Made by a program: the position numbers and the translations under genes. A stretch of DNA of 64,000 nucleotides from an uncultured Clostridia bacterium (lineage in GTDB: Bacteria > Bacillota > Clostridia > Christensenellales > UBA1242): positions 1-64,000 of the forward strand of contig CALVTJ010000003.1 of the NCBI GenBank assembly GCA_944362545.1. The letters are read 5' to 3'. Below are positions 1 through 8,347 of the stretch, piece after piece (positions within the stretch are counted from its first letter, which is position 1; each line of letters begins with the position of its first letter). Under the pieces are notes generated by a model that saw only the letters and a list, made by a program, of their open reading frames with translations, did not search any database and was not told the origin of the DNA.

Positions 1-1
1 T

Positions 2-781
2 CGTGTGGATACCGAACTTGAACAGATGCAAGAGCGTATTTATGAAGAGTACAGCCTGACATATTCGAGTTGCTTGGAATTTAGACGTCCAGATTTTGAA
101 ATCAAAGATGCACTTATCAGCATTGGAAAACTCAAAAAAGACATCTCTGCTTTGGGTTATGTCAATGTTCACGCGATTGAAGATGTTTCGACCTTGCTTG
201 AAAGATACAATGACATGACCACACAGGCGGAAGATTTGCGAAAAGCCGAAGATGATTTGGTGAAGATTATCAAAGATTTGTCTGATGAAATGTTGACAAA
301 GTTTAATGATGAATTCCAAAAAATCAACGACAGTTTCAAGGTGGTGTTTAGAGAACTTTTCGGCGGTGGGAATGCTCGCTTGGAACTTACCGAAGCCGAA
401 GACCAAGACCCACTCAGTGCGGGCGTGGAAATCATGGTTCAACTTCCTGGAAAGGCAGCAAACAAACTTTCACTTTTGAGTGGTGGAGAAAAGACTTTGA
501 CAGCGATTGCACTTTTGTTTGCAATTTTGAGACTGAAACCACTGCCATTCTCACTGCTGGATGAAATTGAGGCTGCGTTGGATGATGCAAATATCGAAAG
601 ATTTGCCCTATATTTGAAGAAACTTTCACAAACAACACAGTTTATTGTCATCACACACAGAAAGCCGACAATGGAACTTGCCGACAGTCTTTATGGTGTG
701 ACTATGGAAGAGAAGGGTGTGTCAAAGATTGTGTCTGTCAAACTTGCAGATGCAATCAAACAGGCAGAACAAGAGAACTAA
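2..781 (+). CDS. smc: Chromosome segregation protein SMC, C-terminal part (5' end outside window)
   Basis: This is the C-terminal 259 codons of an SMC ATPase, the DNA-compacting condensin subunit that acts with ScpA/ScpB in chromosome segregation. The fragment starts in the returning coiled coil. It then carries the ABC signature LSGGEK (about residue 159), the Walker B segment SLLDEIEAALDD (about 181) and the THRKPTM histidine switch region (about 218). The reading frame is open to the window edge, so the gene begins upstream and the GTG at 5 is not its start. ftsY follows after 62 bp, the usual smc-ftsY order in Bacillota. The family is certain; only the start is unknown. Confidence 0.95.
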   Translation, partial: RVDTELEQMQERIYEEYSLTYSSCLEFRRPDFEIKDALISIGKLKKDISALGYVNVHAIEDVSTLLERYNDMTTQAEDLRKAEDDLVKIIKDLSDEMLTKFNDEFQKINDSFKVVFRELFGGGNARLELTEAEDQDPLSAGVEIMVQLPGKAANKLSLLSGGEKTLTAIALLFAILRLKPLPFSLLDEIEAALDDANIERFALYLKKLSQTTQFIVITHRKPTMELADSLYGVTMEEKGVSKIVSVKLADAIKQAEQEN

Positions 782-783
782 AA

Positions 784-816
784 CAAAGACATCTGCGCTT
801 GTGGATGTCTTGTTTG
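784..816 (+). terminator. Weak hairpin between smc and ftsY
   Basis: CAAAGACATC pairs with GATGTCTTG around a 10-nt loop and is followed by an interrupted T-rich stretch (TGTTTGCATTTTG). It could be an attenuating terminator or a processing site inside the smc-ftsY operon. The T-run is poor, so complete termination is doubtful. Confidence 0.35.
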
Positions 817-843
817 CATTTTGAAAACTAAAAAGGAGCTTTT

Positions 844-1740
844 ATGGGAATATTTAAAAAGATAGGCAATGCACTGAAAAAAACTCGAGATGCGTTCAAC
901 AGAAAGATTGATGCACTGCTAAGTCATGGCGAAGTGGATGATGAACTCTTTGATGACTTGACTGACATTTTAATTTCTTGCGACATTGGGGTAAAGGCGT
1001 CAATGGAAATTGTTGAAGAACTGCGTGATGAGTGTCACAAGAGGAAGGTAAGAAAGGCAGATGGTGTCAAAATTCTTTTAAAAGAAATCATTGAAGGATA
1101 TTTTGAAGATGCTCCACAGATTGAAATCGAATATCCGGCAATAATCACAATTATTGGAGTGAATGGGGTGGGAAAGACCACAACAATAGGGAAACTTGCA
1201 AATTACTTCAAAAATCAAAAAAAGACAGTCACTCTCGTGGCTGGCGACACTTTCAGGGCAGCAGCATCATCACAACTAAACGAATGGGCAACAAGAACAA
1301 AAACGCGCATCATCAAACACGCAGAAGGCGCAGATGCTGGAGCGGTTGTGTTTGATGGAATTGCAAGTGCCAAAGCAAACAACACCGATGTGCTTTTGGT
1401 GGATACTGCGGGCAGACTTCACACAAAAACCAATTTGATGGCAGAACTTCAAAAGATTGAAAAGATAATTGACAGAGAATATCCACAGGCGCACAAATAC
1501 AATTTTATTGTGTTGGATGCAACAACAGGGCAAAATGCACTTTCTCAAATCAGTGCTTTTGATGAATATTGCAAGATTGATGGCATCATTCTGACCAAAC
1601 TTGATGGAACGGCAAAGGGCGGAGTGATAATCTCCATTGAAAAAGAATACAAAAAGCCGGTTGTGTTTGTCGGCACGGGCGAAAAAGTGGATGACCTTGA
1701 CAAATTCAATCCAAAAGAATTTGTAGATGGGTTATACTAA
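844..1740 (+). CDS. ftsY: Signal recognition particle receptor FtsY
   Basis: FtsY is the SRP receptor GTPase that docks ribosome-nascent chain complexes at the membrane. The 298-residue protein has a short N-terminal helical region (1-90) and the NG domain. G1 is GVNGVGKTT at 105-113, the DTFRAAA insertion-box region is near 135, G3 is DTAGR at 187-191 and G4 is TKLD at 251-254. The long acidic A domain of E. coli FtsY is absent, as is usual in Gram-positives. The start has a good Shine-Dalgarno (aaaaggagc, 7 nt before ATG). It lies directly behind smc and is probably co-transcribed. Confidence 0.97.
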   Translation: MGIFKKIGNALKKTRDAFNRKIDALLSHGEVDDELFDDLTDILISCDIGVKASMEIVEELRDECHKRKVRKADGVKILLKEIIEGYFEDAPQIEIEYPAIITIIGVNGVGKTTTIGKLANYFKNQKKTVTLVAGDTFRAAASSQLNEWATRTKTRIIKHAEGADAGAVVFDGIASAKANNTDVLLVDTAGRLHTKTNLMAELQKIEKIIDREYPQAHKYNFIVLDATTGQNALSQISAFDEYCKIDGIILTKLDGTAKGGVIISIEKEYKKPVVFVGTGEKVDDLDKFNPKEFVDGLY

Positions 1741-1781
1741 TATTTGTGGTAGTATGTGACATAATACACAATATATAGTGT
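1734..1781. promoter_or_regulatory. NrdR-box-like palindrome, with a weaker second copy 32 bp upstream
   Basis: Positions 1766-1781 (ACACAATATATAGTGT) match every position of the published NrdR-box consensus acaCwAtATaTwGtgt. A weaker match (10 of 16 positions) lies at 1734-1749. The 32-bp spacing, three helical turns, is typical of tandem NrdR boxes. The site lies between ftsY and a short-chain dehydrogenase gene, not before a ribonucleotide reductase, so NrdR control is only an inference. A similar pair lies at 30543-30591. Confidence 0.35.
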
Positions 1782-1847
1782 AGTATGCAACAATAAAAAT
1801 AATAACACATACCTGTTAAAATTGTTTAGAAAAAAGGAAAGTGACAT

Positions 1848-2630
1848 ATGAAGATTGCAAACAAAGTGGCAGTAATTTCTGGTGGTGACAGTGGCATTGG
1901 ACTTGCCATTTCACAGAGATTGAAAATGGAAAATGTCAAAATTTATGACATCTCGAAGGTGATAACAAACAATCCAATTTTTGAAAAAAGTTTTGAGTGT
2001 GACATCTCAGATGATGAAAAAGTTAGAGCGATTGTGGATGAAATTTTGAGCATTGAAGGAGAGATTGACTTTTTGTTTTGTAATGCCGGCTTTGGTGTTG
2101 GTGGGCTTTTTGAAAATGCTTCTATTGAAAATATAGACAACATCATGAATGTCAACTTGATAGCACATATGAAGATGACAAATCTTTTTGCAAAACACAT
2201 AAGACAAGGTGGAAAAATCATTTTCACAGGTTCGCTGGCTTCCATCATTCCACTTCCGTATCAGGCTTGTTATAGTGCCAGCAAAGCCGGTATTGAAAAT
2301 TTTTCTCGTGCTATGGCAACCGAACTCAAACCACGAAAAATTGGAGTGTGCACCATTATGCCGGGTGACATAAAGACAAACTTTACAGCAAACAGAGTGA
2401 AAGAAACAGGCGCAAACGGCGCGGAAAAACATGGCATTGAAAAAATGGAAAAGAGCGAAAGAAACGGCAAAAGTCCGGATTTTGTGGCAAAACGTGTCTT
2501 GAAAATTGTCAAGAAAAAACGCACACCACTTCGCGTATCAATCGGTGGAACAAGCAAGTTTATTGCCTTTCTTGTCAAAATTTTGCCGGTTAGACTTGTA
2601 AATTTTTTGGTGGAAAAGATTTACATCTAA
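1848..2630 (+). CDS. Short-chain dehydrogenase/reductase (SDR)
   Basis: This is a classical SDR of 260 residues: an NAD(P)-dependent oxidoreductase with unknown substrate. The cofactor motif GGDSGIG is at 12-18 (usually TGxxxGIG), the NAG motif at 79-81, the catalytic Ser near 129, and YxxxK at Y142/K146. The C-terminal 60 residues are basic and hydrophobic and end in LVEKIYI, suggesting membrane association. A paralogue lies at 40729-41523 and shares the PGDIKTNF stretch after the active site. The start has Shine-Dalgarno aaaaggaaag. A terminator follows directly, so the gene may be monocistronic. The NrdR-like palindrome lies 66 bp upstream of the start. Confidence 0.85.
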   Translation: MKIANKVAVISGGDSGIGLAISQRLKMENVKIYDISKVITNNPIFEKSFECDISDDEKVRAIVDEILSIEGEIDFLFCNAGFGVGGLFENASIENIDNIMNVNLIAHMKMTNLFAKHIRQGGKIIFTGSLASIIPLPYQACYSASKAGIENFSRAMATELKPRKIGVCTIMPGDIKTNFTANRVKETGANGAEKHGIEKMEKSERNGKSPDFVAKRVLKIVKKKRTPLRVSIGGTSKFIAFLVKILPVRLVNFLVEKIYI

Positions 2631-2672
2631 GTATATTTATTTGAAATTTCAAACTAAAACAGAAAAATAAAT

Positions 2673-2698
2673 GCACATCGTTTGATGTGTTTTTTTTG
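2673..2698 (+). terminator. Intrinsic terminator after the SDR gene
   Basis: CACATC-gttt-GATGTG is followed by eight T residues. It separates the SDR gene from sigK. Confidence 0.8.
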
Positions 2699-2825
2699 TT
2701 AAACTTTGTCTGTCAGGGAATTCTTGACCGGCAAATACTTTGTTTTTGTTAGTAAAAATTTTTTCATTTTTAGGCAAAATTCTACATTTTTCAACATATA
2801 TAAAACTATCGCCAAGGGAGAGTTT

Positions 2826-3611
2826 ATGATTTTTGAAAGTTTTGCCTATTTTTTAAGTCGCATTTGTGTGTTTACAAACTATGTAAACACCGCACAAGGA
2901 TTTCCAAAACCGCTTTCGCCAGAGGAAGAGCGTTTGGCATTTGAAAAGATGAAACAAGGCGACAAAAAAGCGCGTGAAAGGCTGATAAGTCACAACTTGC
3001 GACTTGTGGCTCACATTGTCAAAAGGTATACAAACTCTTTGGAGGCTGATGACCTTCTTTCTGTTGGAACAATTGGGCTTATCAAGGCAATTGACAGTTT
3101 TGATTATGACAAAAATGTTCAACTTTCAACCTATGCGGCAAGGTGCATAAACAATGAAATTTTGATGTTGATTCGCTCCAACAAAAAGCACAAAAATGTC
3201 GTTTCGCTAAATAGTTTGACAAGCAACAGTGATGATGACAAAGACTTGGAACTGAAAGATGTCTTGGCTTCGGATGATGAGGAAATTTTTGAGCAGGTGG
3301 AAAACAATTTGACCATGCAAAAAATCAAAAAAATCATAAATGAAAAACTCGACAAAAGAGAACAGGCGGTGGTCAAACTACGCTACGGGATTGATTGTGA
3401 AAGGGCTTTGACACAAAAGGAAGTGGCAGAGGAACTTGGAATCTCGCGTTCTTACATTTCGCGCATTGAAAACAAAACCTTGCAGGTTATTCGAGATGAG
3501 TTTGCAAAGGATGAACAAAACTTTTTGGAGAAAAACAAAAATGTCTTGAAGAATAGCAATTCCAAGACAAATCTCAGCAAAGAAAATGAACAGACAAAAC
3601 AAAAAATATGA
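2826..3611 (+). CDS. sigK: RNA polymerase sporulation sigma factor SigK (pro-form)
   Basis: SigK is the late mother-cell sigma factor that drives spore coat and lysis genes. The 261-residue product begins with a hydrophobic pro-sequence (about 1-25), then the QGFPKPLSPEEE segment typical of the SigK/SigE branch. Region 2 follows (LISHNLRLVAHIVKRY; DLLSVGTIGLIKAIDSFD), and region 4 carries a helix-turn-helix (QKEVAEELGISRSYISRIE). I chose ATG 2826 because it follows gccaagggagag. Upstream in-frame starts lack a ribosome site and would add residues foreign to the family. The gene is not split by a skin element. The last 35 residues are a charged Lys/Asn-rich tail longer than in B. subtilis. Confidence 0.9.
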   Translation: MIFESFAYFLSRICVFTNYVNTAQGFPKPLSPEEERLAFEKMKQGDKKARERLISHNLRLVAHIVKRYTNSLEADDLLSVGTIGLIKAIDSFDYDKNVQLSTYAARCINNEILMLIRSNKKHKNVVSLNSLTSNSDDDKDLELKDVLASDDEEIFEQVENNLTMQKIKKIINEKLDKREQAVVKLRYGIDCERALTQKEVAEELGISRSYISRIENKTLQVIRDEFAKDEQNFLEKNKNVLKNSNSKTNLSKENEQTKQKI

Positions 3612-3916
3612 TTTTTTCAAAATATTATCAAAATGTCTGGACAATGCCTTCAAATCTGCACAAAATGAAAAATTTTTTTGAATATGCCCCAAAACGCTTG
3701 ACAAGATTTTTTGGCAAAAATTATTATAATAATAAGAGATAACTTTATATAAATTTTGCGACATACTCTGGATGAAAAATTGTTTTGAAAAACCTTTTTT
3801 AGAAATATTTTAATTTCAAAAATAATTGAAAAATAAGGCCAAGACAATGTCCAAAATTTGTGATATGTTTTGAGTTTTTCTTTGTGGATTGAAACTACTG
3901 CTAAAAAGGAGTGCAT
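3612..3916 (+). promoter_or_regulatory. AT-rich intergenic region with promoter and about 190-nt leader
   Basis: A SigA-type promoter is visible: TTGACA 3698-3703, an 18-nt spacer, TATTAT 3722-3727. It gives a leader of about 190 nt before the DisA-like gene. I see no recognisable riboswitch fold in the leader and no other feature in the rest of the region. Confidence 0.5.
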
Positions 3917-5275
3917 ATGGACAAGAACGAGTTTTATGATATTGTCAAAAAATTGATTGTTCCACTATTTACAGGCTCATTTTTGGCGGGAGAAGAAGAG
4001 TCATCTTCAAGAGATTTGGAAGTGGCGCTTGGCAAGGCAAATTCTGTGCTTTTGAAACCAACAAAATTGGATGATTATCGTCTTATTTTAAAACGCGGAC
4101 AAGCCTTTAAGTCATTTGAGGTGGAGATTATTCGTTCTATTATCCACGAACTTGGCGAAATTTCTAGTTTTAATATTCCGGATAAAGCTTACCTTCAAAA
4201 ATTGCAAAACATGGCAATTGAAAAGGCACTTGTTGAAAGTATAACCGAAAATGGCAGTGACACCGTTTTGGGAATTATAAACGGGCTTGAAAAGTGGTCA
4301 GCACGAACTTATGAAGGCTCAACTGTCAAACTTGGCATTTTGGTAAACATGGGGACATCAATTGATGGGGCAAACAGTGTTCATTATACAGATGTTATTG
4401 GCAGTGACTTTTTTGCTTTGTTTACAGATGGAATGTCCACATTTATTGAGTTTGACAAAAATGGCAGTTTGATGAATTATATAAATCTCAAGCGCACAAA
4501 GACAGTGCCAACAATTTCTCCTTACATTTTTGACCGACTTGCCAGAGTGTGCAATGACAAACGCATTGGCATTGTTCTTACCGAAAAGGGAGATATTTTG
4601 ATTTTTTATTCTCATCAACTCATCTTCGCAAAGAGAAATGGAAATTGGTGTGTTTATTCACATGATGAAGTTATTAGACTTCTTTATAACAATGTGTCAT
4701 ACACAGCAAAGCAAATTCGCCGTGCAATTTACAACACCGCACTTGACTGTTCGTTTTCCTATAAGGGAGCGTGCCTTGTTTATATCAACAAAGACAAGAC
4801 AATGCAAGCGCTCAATCACATAGATGCGGCTGACATCATTTCGGAACCGCACTTTGAAATGAAAAAACAACTCGAACTTGCCGAAGCGGAAAAACTTTAC
4901 AATCTCGGAAATGCCAAAGCTATCATTGAAAAGTTCAGTTTGCCATATGAAGAATTTTTGAGCAAAAATCATTATACCAAAACAATGGCAATAAGGAAAA
5001 TTGTCGCTGGCAAAAAACTGTTTGAACTCGACCGAAAACTTGTCGAGGAGATGACATCAGTGGATGGAGCAACCATTGTGGACTTTGATGGAACAATCAT
5101 TGCTGTGGGAGCAATTATCAAGATTGAAGCGGGCAGTCGCGGTGGCGGTCGACTTGCTGCAACAACAACCATGGCAAAATATGGTGTTGCTATCAAAGTT
5201 TCACAGGACGGAATCATGCAAGGTTTCAGTGTGGACAAACAGGGCAAAGTTAAGCAAATCTTCAATTTTGGTTGA
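3917..5275 (+). CDS. DisA_N-superfamily (diadenylate cyclase-like) protein with N-terminal sensor region
   Basis: The 452-residue protein ends (about 382-452) in a region with the layout of the DisA_N diadenylate cyclase core. It has a DGA motif (VDGATIVDFDG), a short hydrophobic strand, a Gly-rich turn (GSRGGGRLAAT) and then IKVSQDG. In active cyclases the turn reads GxRHR; here RHR is replaced by GGR. The N-terminal 300 residues are soluble, mixed alpha/beta and unrecognised. They resemble the architecture of DisA_N-like domains with an attached sensor, but I cannot assign a name. It may make or bind a nucleotide messenger, or be a degenerate sensor. ATG 3917 follows aaaaaggag. It has its own promoter and is followed by rnpB. 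Fold confidence is moderate and activity is unknown. Confidence 0.55.
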   Translation: MDKNEFYDIVKKLIVPLFTGSFLAGEEESSSRDLEVALGKANSVLLKPTKLDDYRLILKRGQAFKSFEVEIIRSIIHELGEISSFNIPDKAYLQKLQNMAIEKALVESITENGSDTVLGIINGLEKWSARTYEGSTVKLGILVNMGTSIDGANSVHYTDVIGSDFFALFTDGMSTFIEFDKNGSLMNYINLKRTKTVPTISPYIFDRLARVCNDKRIGIVLTEKGDILIFYSHQLIFAKRNGNWCVYSHDEVIRLLYNNVSYTAKQIRRAIYNTALDCSFSYKGACLVYINKDKTMQALNHIDAADIISEPHFEMKKQLELAEAEKLYNLGNAKAIIEKFSLPYEEFLSKNHYTKTMAIRKIVAGKKLFELDRKLVEEMTSVDGATIVDFDGTIIAVGAIIKIEAGSRGGGRLAATTTMAKYGVAIKVSQDGIMQGFSVDKQGKVKQIFNFG

Positions 5276-5356
5276 GATGAATGATATAGTCTATGAAATG
5301 CACACTGTCGGTTTTGATAATTTGACAAAAGAGAAAAAATATGTTAGCATAGAAAA

Positions 5357-5706
5357 GTCAGTCAGCCAGATGGTCGCTGTGTGTTTGTAGTGAACACAGA
5401 GAGGAAAGTCCGAGCATCAAAAGAACAGAGTGCCAGCCAACGACTGGTGAAGGCGACTTCAAGGAAAGTGCAACAGAAATAGACTGCCTTGACATTTGTC
5501 AAGGTGATGGTGGAAAGGTAGGGTAAGAGCCTACCGGGTGATTGGCAACAATCATTGCTCTGTAAACCCCACTCGATGCAAGGTTAAGTCTTTCGCACAT
5601 GTGCGTTCTTTCACGCGAGAGCAAGAATACCGCTTGAACTTGTTGGCGACAACAAGTCTGGAAAGATGACCATCCAAAACAGAACTCGGCTTACAGACTG
5701 ACTGAC
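5357..5706 (+). ncRNA. rnpB: RNase P RNA, bacterial class A
   Basis: This is the catalytic RNA that trims tRNA 5' leaders. The ends form a perfect 9-bp P1 helix (GTCAGTCAG 5357-5365 with CTGACTGAC 5698-5706). The conserved 5' core GAGGAAAGTCCGAGC (near 5400) and the 3' core ACAGAACTCGGCTTACAG (near 5680) are present. So is the P15-type segment with AGGTAGGGTAAGAGCC...GTAAACCCCACTC. Length (350 nt) is normal for type A. An intrinsic terminator follows directly. Confidence 0.95.
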
Positions 5707-5708
5707 AC

Positions 5709-5732
5709 AAAACCACGAAGAGTGGTTTTTTT
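5709..5732 (+). terminator. rnpB terminator
   Basis: AAAACCAC-gaaga-GTGGTTTTTTT follows the P1 helix of rnpB. Confidence 0.85.
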
Positions 5733-5820
5733 GTTGAGTCACATTTATAGGCACTGACAGACTGGTATGATTAAATTATCATTTTGTATTATTCTAAAAG
5801 TGGACAAAGACATCATTTTA

Positions 5821-5900
5821 TGCCATGAGCGGAGCGAATGAGTCGAAGAATCTTATGAAAATGTCGGTCTGTGTATGTTTCAACTTCGTTCAGCATGACA
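5821..5900. repeat. REP-like inverted element
   Basis: Arm one (5821-5857, with core GAGCGGAGCGAATGAGTCGA) and arm two (5878-5900, read on the minus strand as TGTCATGCTGAACGAAGTTG) both look like the widespread short palindromic repeat built on TCATxCTGAGCGxAGxGAA. They face each other around about 20 nt. The element ends where the open frame of the truncated surface-protein gene begins, so its insertion may have removed that gene's 5' end. Confidence 0.5.
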
Positions 5901-6927
5901 CAGTCTATGGCTGTTTAGAAACAGAGATATAACTTTTAGTGGCAGTCCAAATACCGGCTATATATTTTTAGGTGTGTCAAGTTCATCAAACTCGCCACCT
6001 TCATCAAATAGTGGTACAGTGACAACATTTAACCCAGCATCACCAACAGCCACGGTGTATGTATATTTTAACAAACTGTCAAATAATCAGTTGAAATATG
6101 ATAGCACGGATAGATATTGGTATTTTGAAGATGGAAAGTATCCACAGAGTTATGTTGGAAACAGTATGAACTCAACACTTATCAATTCAGCGACAGCATC
6201 GGGCTCGACAATAACATATTTCAATGGAACATCAAATGTATCCATTCCAATTTACACATATGGTGGAAATGAATATGCAAGACTACGAGCATCAAGCACC
6301 ATGACAATTCAAACAAGTGTTGGTCAGGTGACATTCACCAGTGGGCAATATTATTTCTTTGAAGTTGAGCCAATTAGGTGGCGAGTGAGTGAATATGGAG
6401 TGTCAAGCACAGACTATCCAGATGGATGGGATGCATATGGTTCCTACAAGACAAACTTCACTGTGGTCAGTGACAGAGTGCTTATGGCAAGTGCTGTCAC
6501 AAATGACACTGTCAGCGAAGGTTGGGCATTTACATCAAGTGAACTGTTTTCAAACATGACATCCACAAATAGTTTTGTTGGACATAATTACGATGCTAGC
6601 ACATCAGCTACATATTATAGATTTGGCAATGCTGGGCAACAAGACAAAGTGACCACAGTAAGCAGGACAGAGAATGGTTTGAGAGTGGCGACAGCCAGTG
6701 AGATAGGCACATATTTAAATGATTACAATGCATATGCAAGTGACATGGTTTGCTTCTTGCTAGGCATAGGCAGTGACGATTATGTAAACTATTGGACACG
6801 CACACTAGGCACAAATCTTGGCAATGGAAAGATAATCACATCTGCCGGCATGGACACATCGAGTTGGCTTGACAACATGTTTGGAGTTCGCTTTGCAATG
6901 ACAATGCGAGAAGGTAGCAGAGTTTAA
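5899..6927 (+). pseudogene. 5'-truncated surface protein with DUF6273-like C-terminal domain
   Basis: The frame opens right behind the REP-like element and reads into SGSPNTGYIFLG, the kind of repeat strand found in the middle of Clostridia surface proteins. A Ser/Pro linker follows. The last 200 residues hold a domain of the type around YYFFEVEPIRWRV, WDAYGSYKTNF and GVRFAMTMR, resembling DUF6273. There is no ribosome site, signal peptide or convincing start codon: the only early start is GTG 5974 without Shine-Dalgarno. There is no C-terminal membrane anchor. I infer a remnant whose N-terminal secretion and repeat part was lost. It could still be expressed if GTG is used. A strong terminator follows. 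Confidence 0.5.
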
Positions 6928-6933
6928 TGTTAT

Positions 6934-6970
6934 AAAAAAAGAAGGCTATCAAAGCTAACCTTCTTTTTTT
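6934..6970 (+). terminator. Strong intrinsic terminator after the surface-protein remnant
   Basis: A 12-bp stem AAAAAAAGAAGG / CCTTCTTTTTTT with a 13-nt loop. Its T-tract overlaps the -35 box of the next promoter. Confidence 0.85.
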
Positions 6971-6998
6971 GACTAGAAAATTTCTTATTGGCAATAAT
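6969..6998 (+). promoter_or_regulatory. Promoter placing the transcription start at the ATG (leaderless)
   Basis: TTGACT 6969-6974, 18-nt spacer, AATAAT 6993-6998; the ATG follows 6 nt later at 7005. There is no Shine-Dalgarno, so the mRNA is predicted to begin at the start codon. Confidence 0.55.
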
Positions 6999-7004
6999 TT
7001 TGCT

Positions 7005-8240
7005 ATGAGAAAAAATGAATATGTAGAAAAAGCAAAAAATGCCATTTTAAATCGAGTAAAATTTCATGCACCGGTGGTTTATGATGACAAGATCGACAAA
7101 ACAATTTTGTTCAATGGTGGAGTTGATGTGACAAAACCAATTTTTAAATTTGACAAACCGCTCACAAGTCCGCTTGTCAAAGCATTTGTGTTGGCACAAA
7201 GAGAGGAAGAGTTCAATTTGTTGATTTCTTCGACAAGTGCGAGTTATGTCAAGCCAAAAGAATTGAAAAAACTTGCAAATGCTGTCATTTTCAGCACGCA
7301 AAACAGTCCGGTGGCGTTTGTGGAAATGATAAACAAATTGAATATCAATTATTCCGCTTCGACAAATTACAATCTTGCTTACAAAGACAAATTTTTCAAG
7401 GTCAACGGCGAGATTTTAAATCCATCTTACAAGGAGTTTGTTTTGCGACAAAATTTGGCGTGTGATGGCGTGTGGGTAGAATATCATGAATTTTTGCTTA
7501 ATGGCGAGAATATCGTTGTCAAATTTCACAACCGTGCAAATGTGACAAAAAGGCTGGAGTTGGAATTAAATATTCCGCTTGAAAAGGGTTATTATTTTTT
7601 CAAAAAAAGCAATGGTGCGTTGTTTGTTGAAAATCTACTTACTAAAAAGAAAAGTGTTCTAAATTATATTGGGCGACATTGCAAATTTTCTTTTTCCGCT
7701 GTGGATGGTTTGGAAAATTCGGTTTATGCGCTTGTCAATGTCAAGATGAGTTTGACACTTGAAGGCTGTCATGAGAAGTTTGTCTTTTTCAATTTCGGAG
7801 ATGAAAAATTTTCTTTGAAAAGTTTGTCACAGGTCAAAAAATTTGAAGAACTTGCCAAGAAAAAGTGTTGTGAAATTTTTAATATCAAAGTCAAAACCAA
7901 AGAGTCGGCATTTGACCGTTTTTTCAATGAAACACTTCCAAAAAAGATTTGGCTTGGGTGGCTTAATGGACACAATGACCTGACTTTGCAAGACAAATAT
8001 TTGACTTTGAAGAGACTTTTTGTTAGAGGAGAGGACAAACTTGCATTTGTTCCGTTCAAAAAAATTGGGCTTCAAGAGATTGACATATTCAATGGACAGA
8101 TTTACAAAAAAATTTCTATCATTTCGGCGGAAGGAAAATTTTTGAAGGTTGGAAAAACATATTTTTACAACATCAATGGCATAACAAGTCACACTCTCAA
8201 AAGTTTGGAGCCTGTTTGTATATCCTTCGGTGATATGTGA
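7005..8240 (+). CDS. Unrecognised 411-residue protein
   Basis: I do not recognise this family. The product is soluble, Lys/Phe/Asn-rich, without signal peptide or membrane helix. The middle (about 150-280) looks beta-rich, with alternating hydrophobic strands around HNRANVTKRLELELNIPLE. The C-terminal third contains KKIWLGWLNGHNDLTLQDK and a strand-rich end. No catalytic motif stands out. ATG 7005 is chosen because a promoter sits exactly one -10 spacing before it; the upstream TTG 6969 lies inside the terminator and promoter. The gene stands alone between that terminator and the rarA promoter. Confidence 0.75.
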   Translation: MRKNEYVEKAKNAILNRVKFHAPVVYDDKIDKTILFNGGVDVTKPIFKFDKPLTSPLVKAFVLAQREEEFNLLISSTSASYVKPKELKKLANAVIFSTQNSPVAFVEMINKLNINYSASTNYNLAYKDKFFKVNGEILNPSYKEFVLRQNLACDGVWVEYHEFLLNGENIVVKFHNRANVTKRLELELNIPLEKGYYFFKKSNGALFVENLLTKKKSVLNYIGRHCKFSFSAVDGLENSVYALVNVKMSLTLEGCHEKFVFFNFGDEKFSLKSLSQVKKFEELAKKKCCEIFNIKVKTKESAFDRFFNETLPKKIWLGWLNGHNDLTLQDKYLTLKRLFVRGEDKLAFVPFKKIGLQEIDIFNGQIYKKISIISAEGKFLKVGKTYFYNINGITSHTLKSLEPVCISFGDM

Positions 8241-8309
8241 AATTTTTGTCATTCATACCCGTGTTTGTTAGTTTTTCAGGCAAAATTATCTAAAATTTTT
8301 TAATTTGTT

Positions 8310-8338
8310 TTGACAAAGACAAGTGTTTTTGTTATTAT
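8310..8338 (+). promoter_or_regulatory. rarA promoter, near-leaderless
   Basis: TTGACA 8310-8315, 17-nt spacer, TATTAT 8333-8338. The rarA ATG is 9 nt after the -10 box and no Shine-Dalgarno fits in between. Confidence 0.7.
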
Positions 8339-8347
8339 ATTCATGTC

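Noticed and set aside
2706-2825. Upstream extension of sigK to a TTG start at 2706
   Set aside because: The extra 40 residues have no ribosome site and no match to the SigK pro-sequence; ATG 2826 has a clear Shine-Dalgarno.
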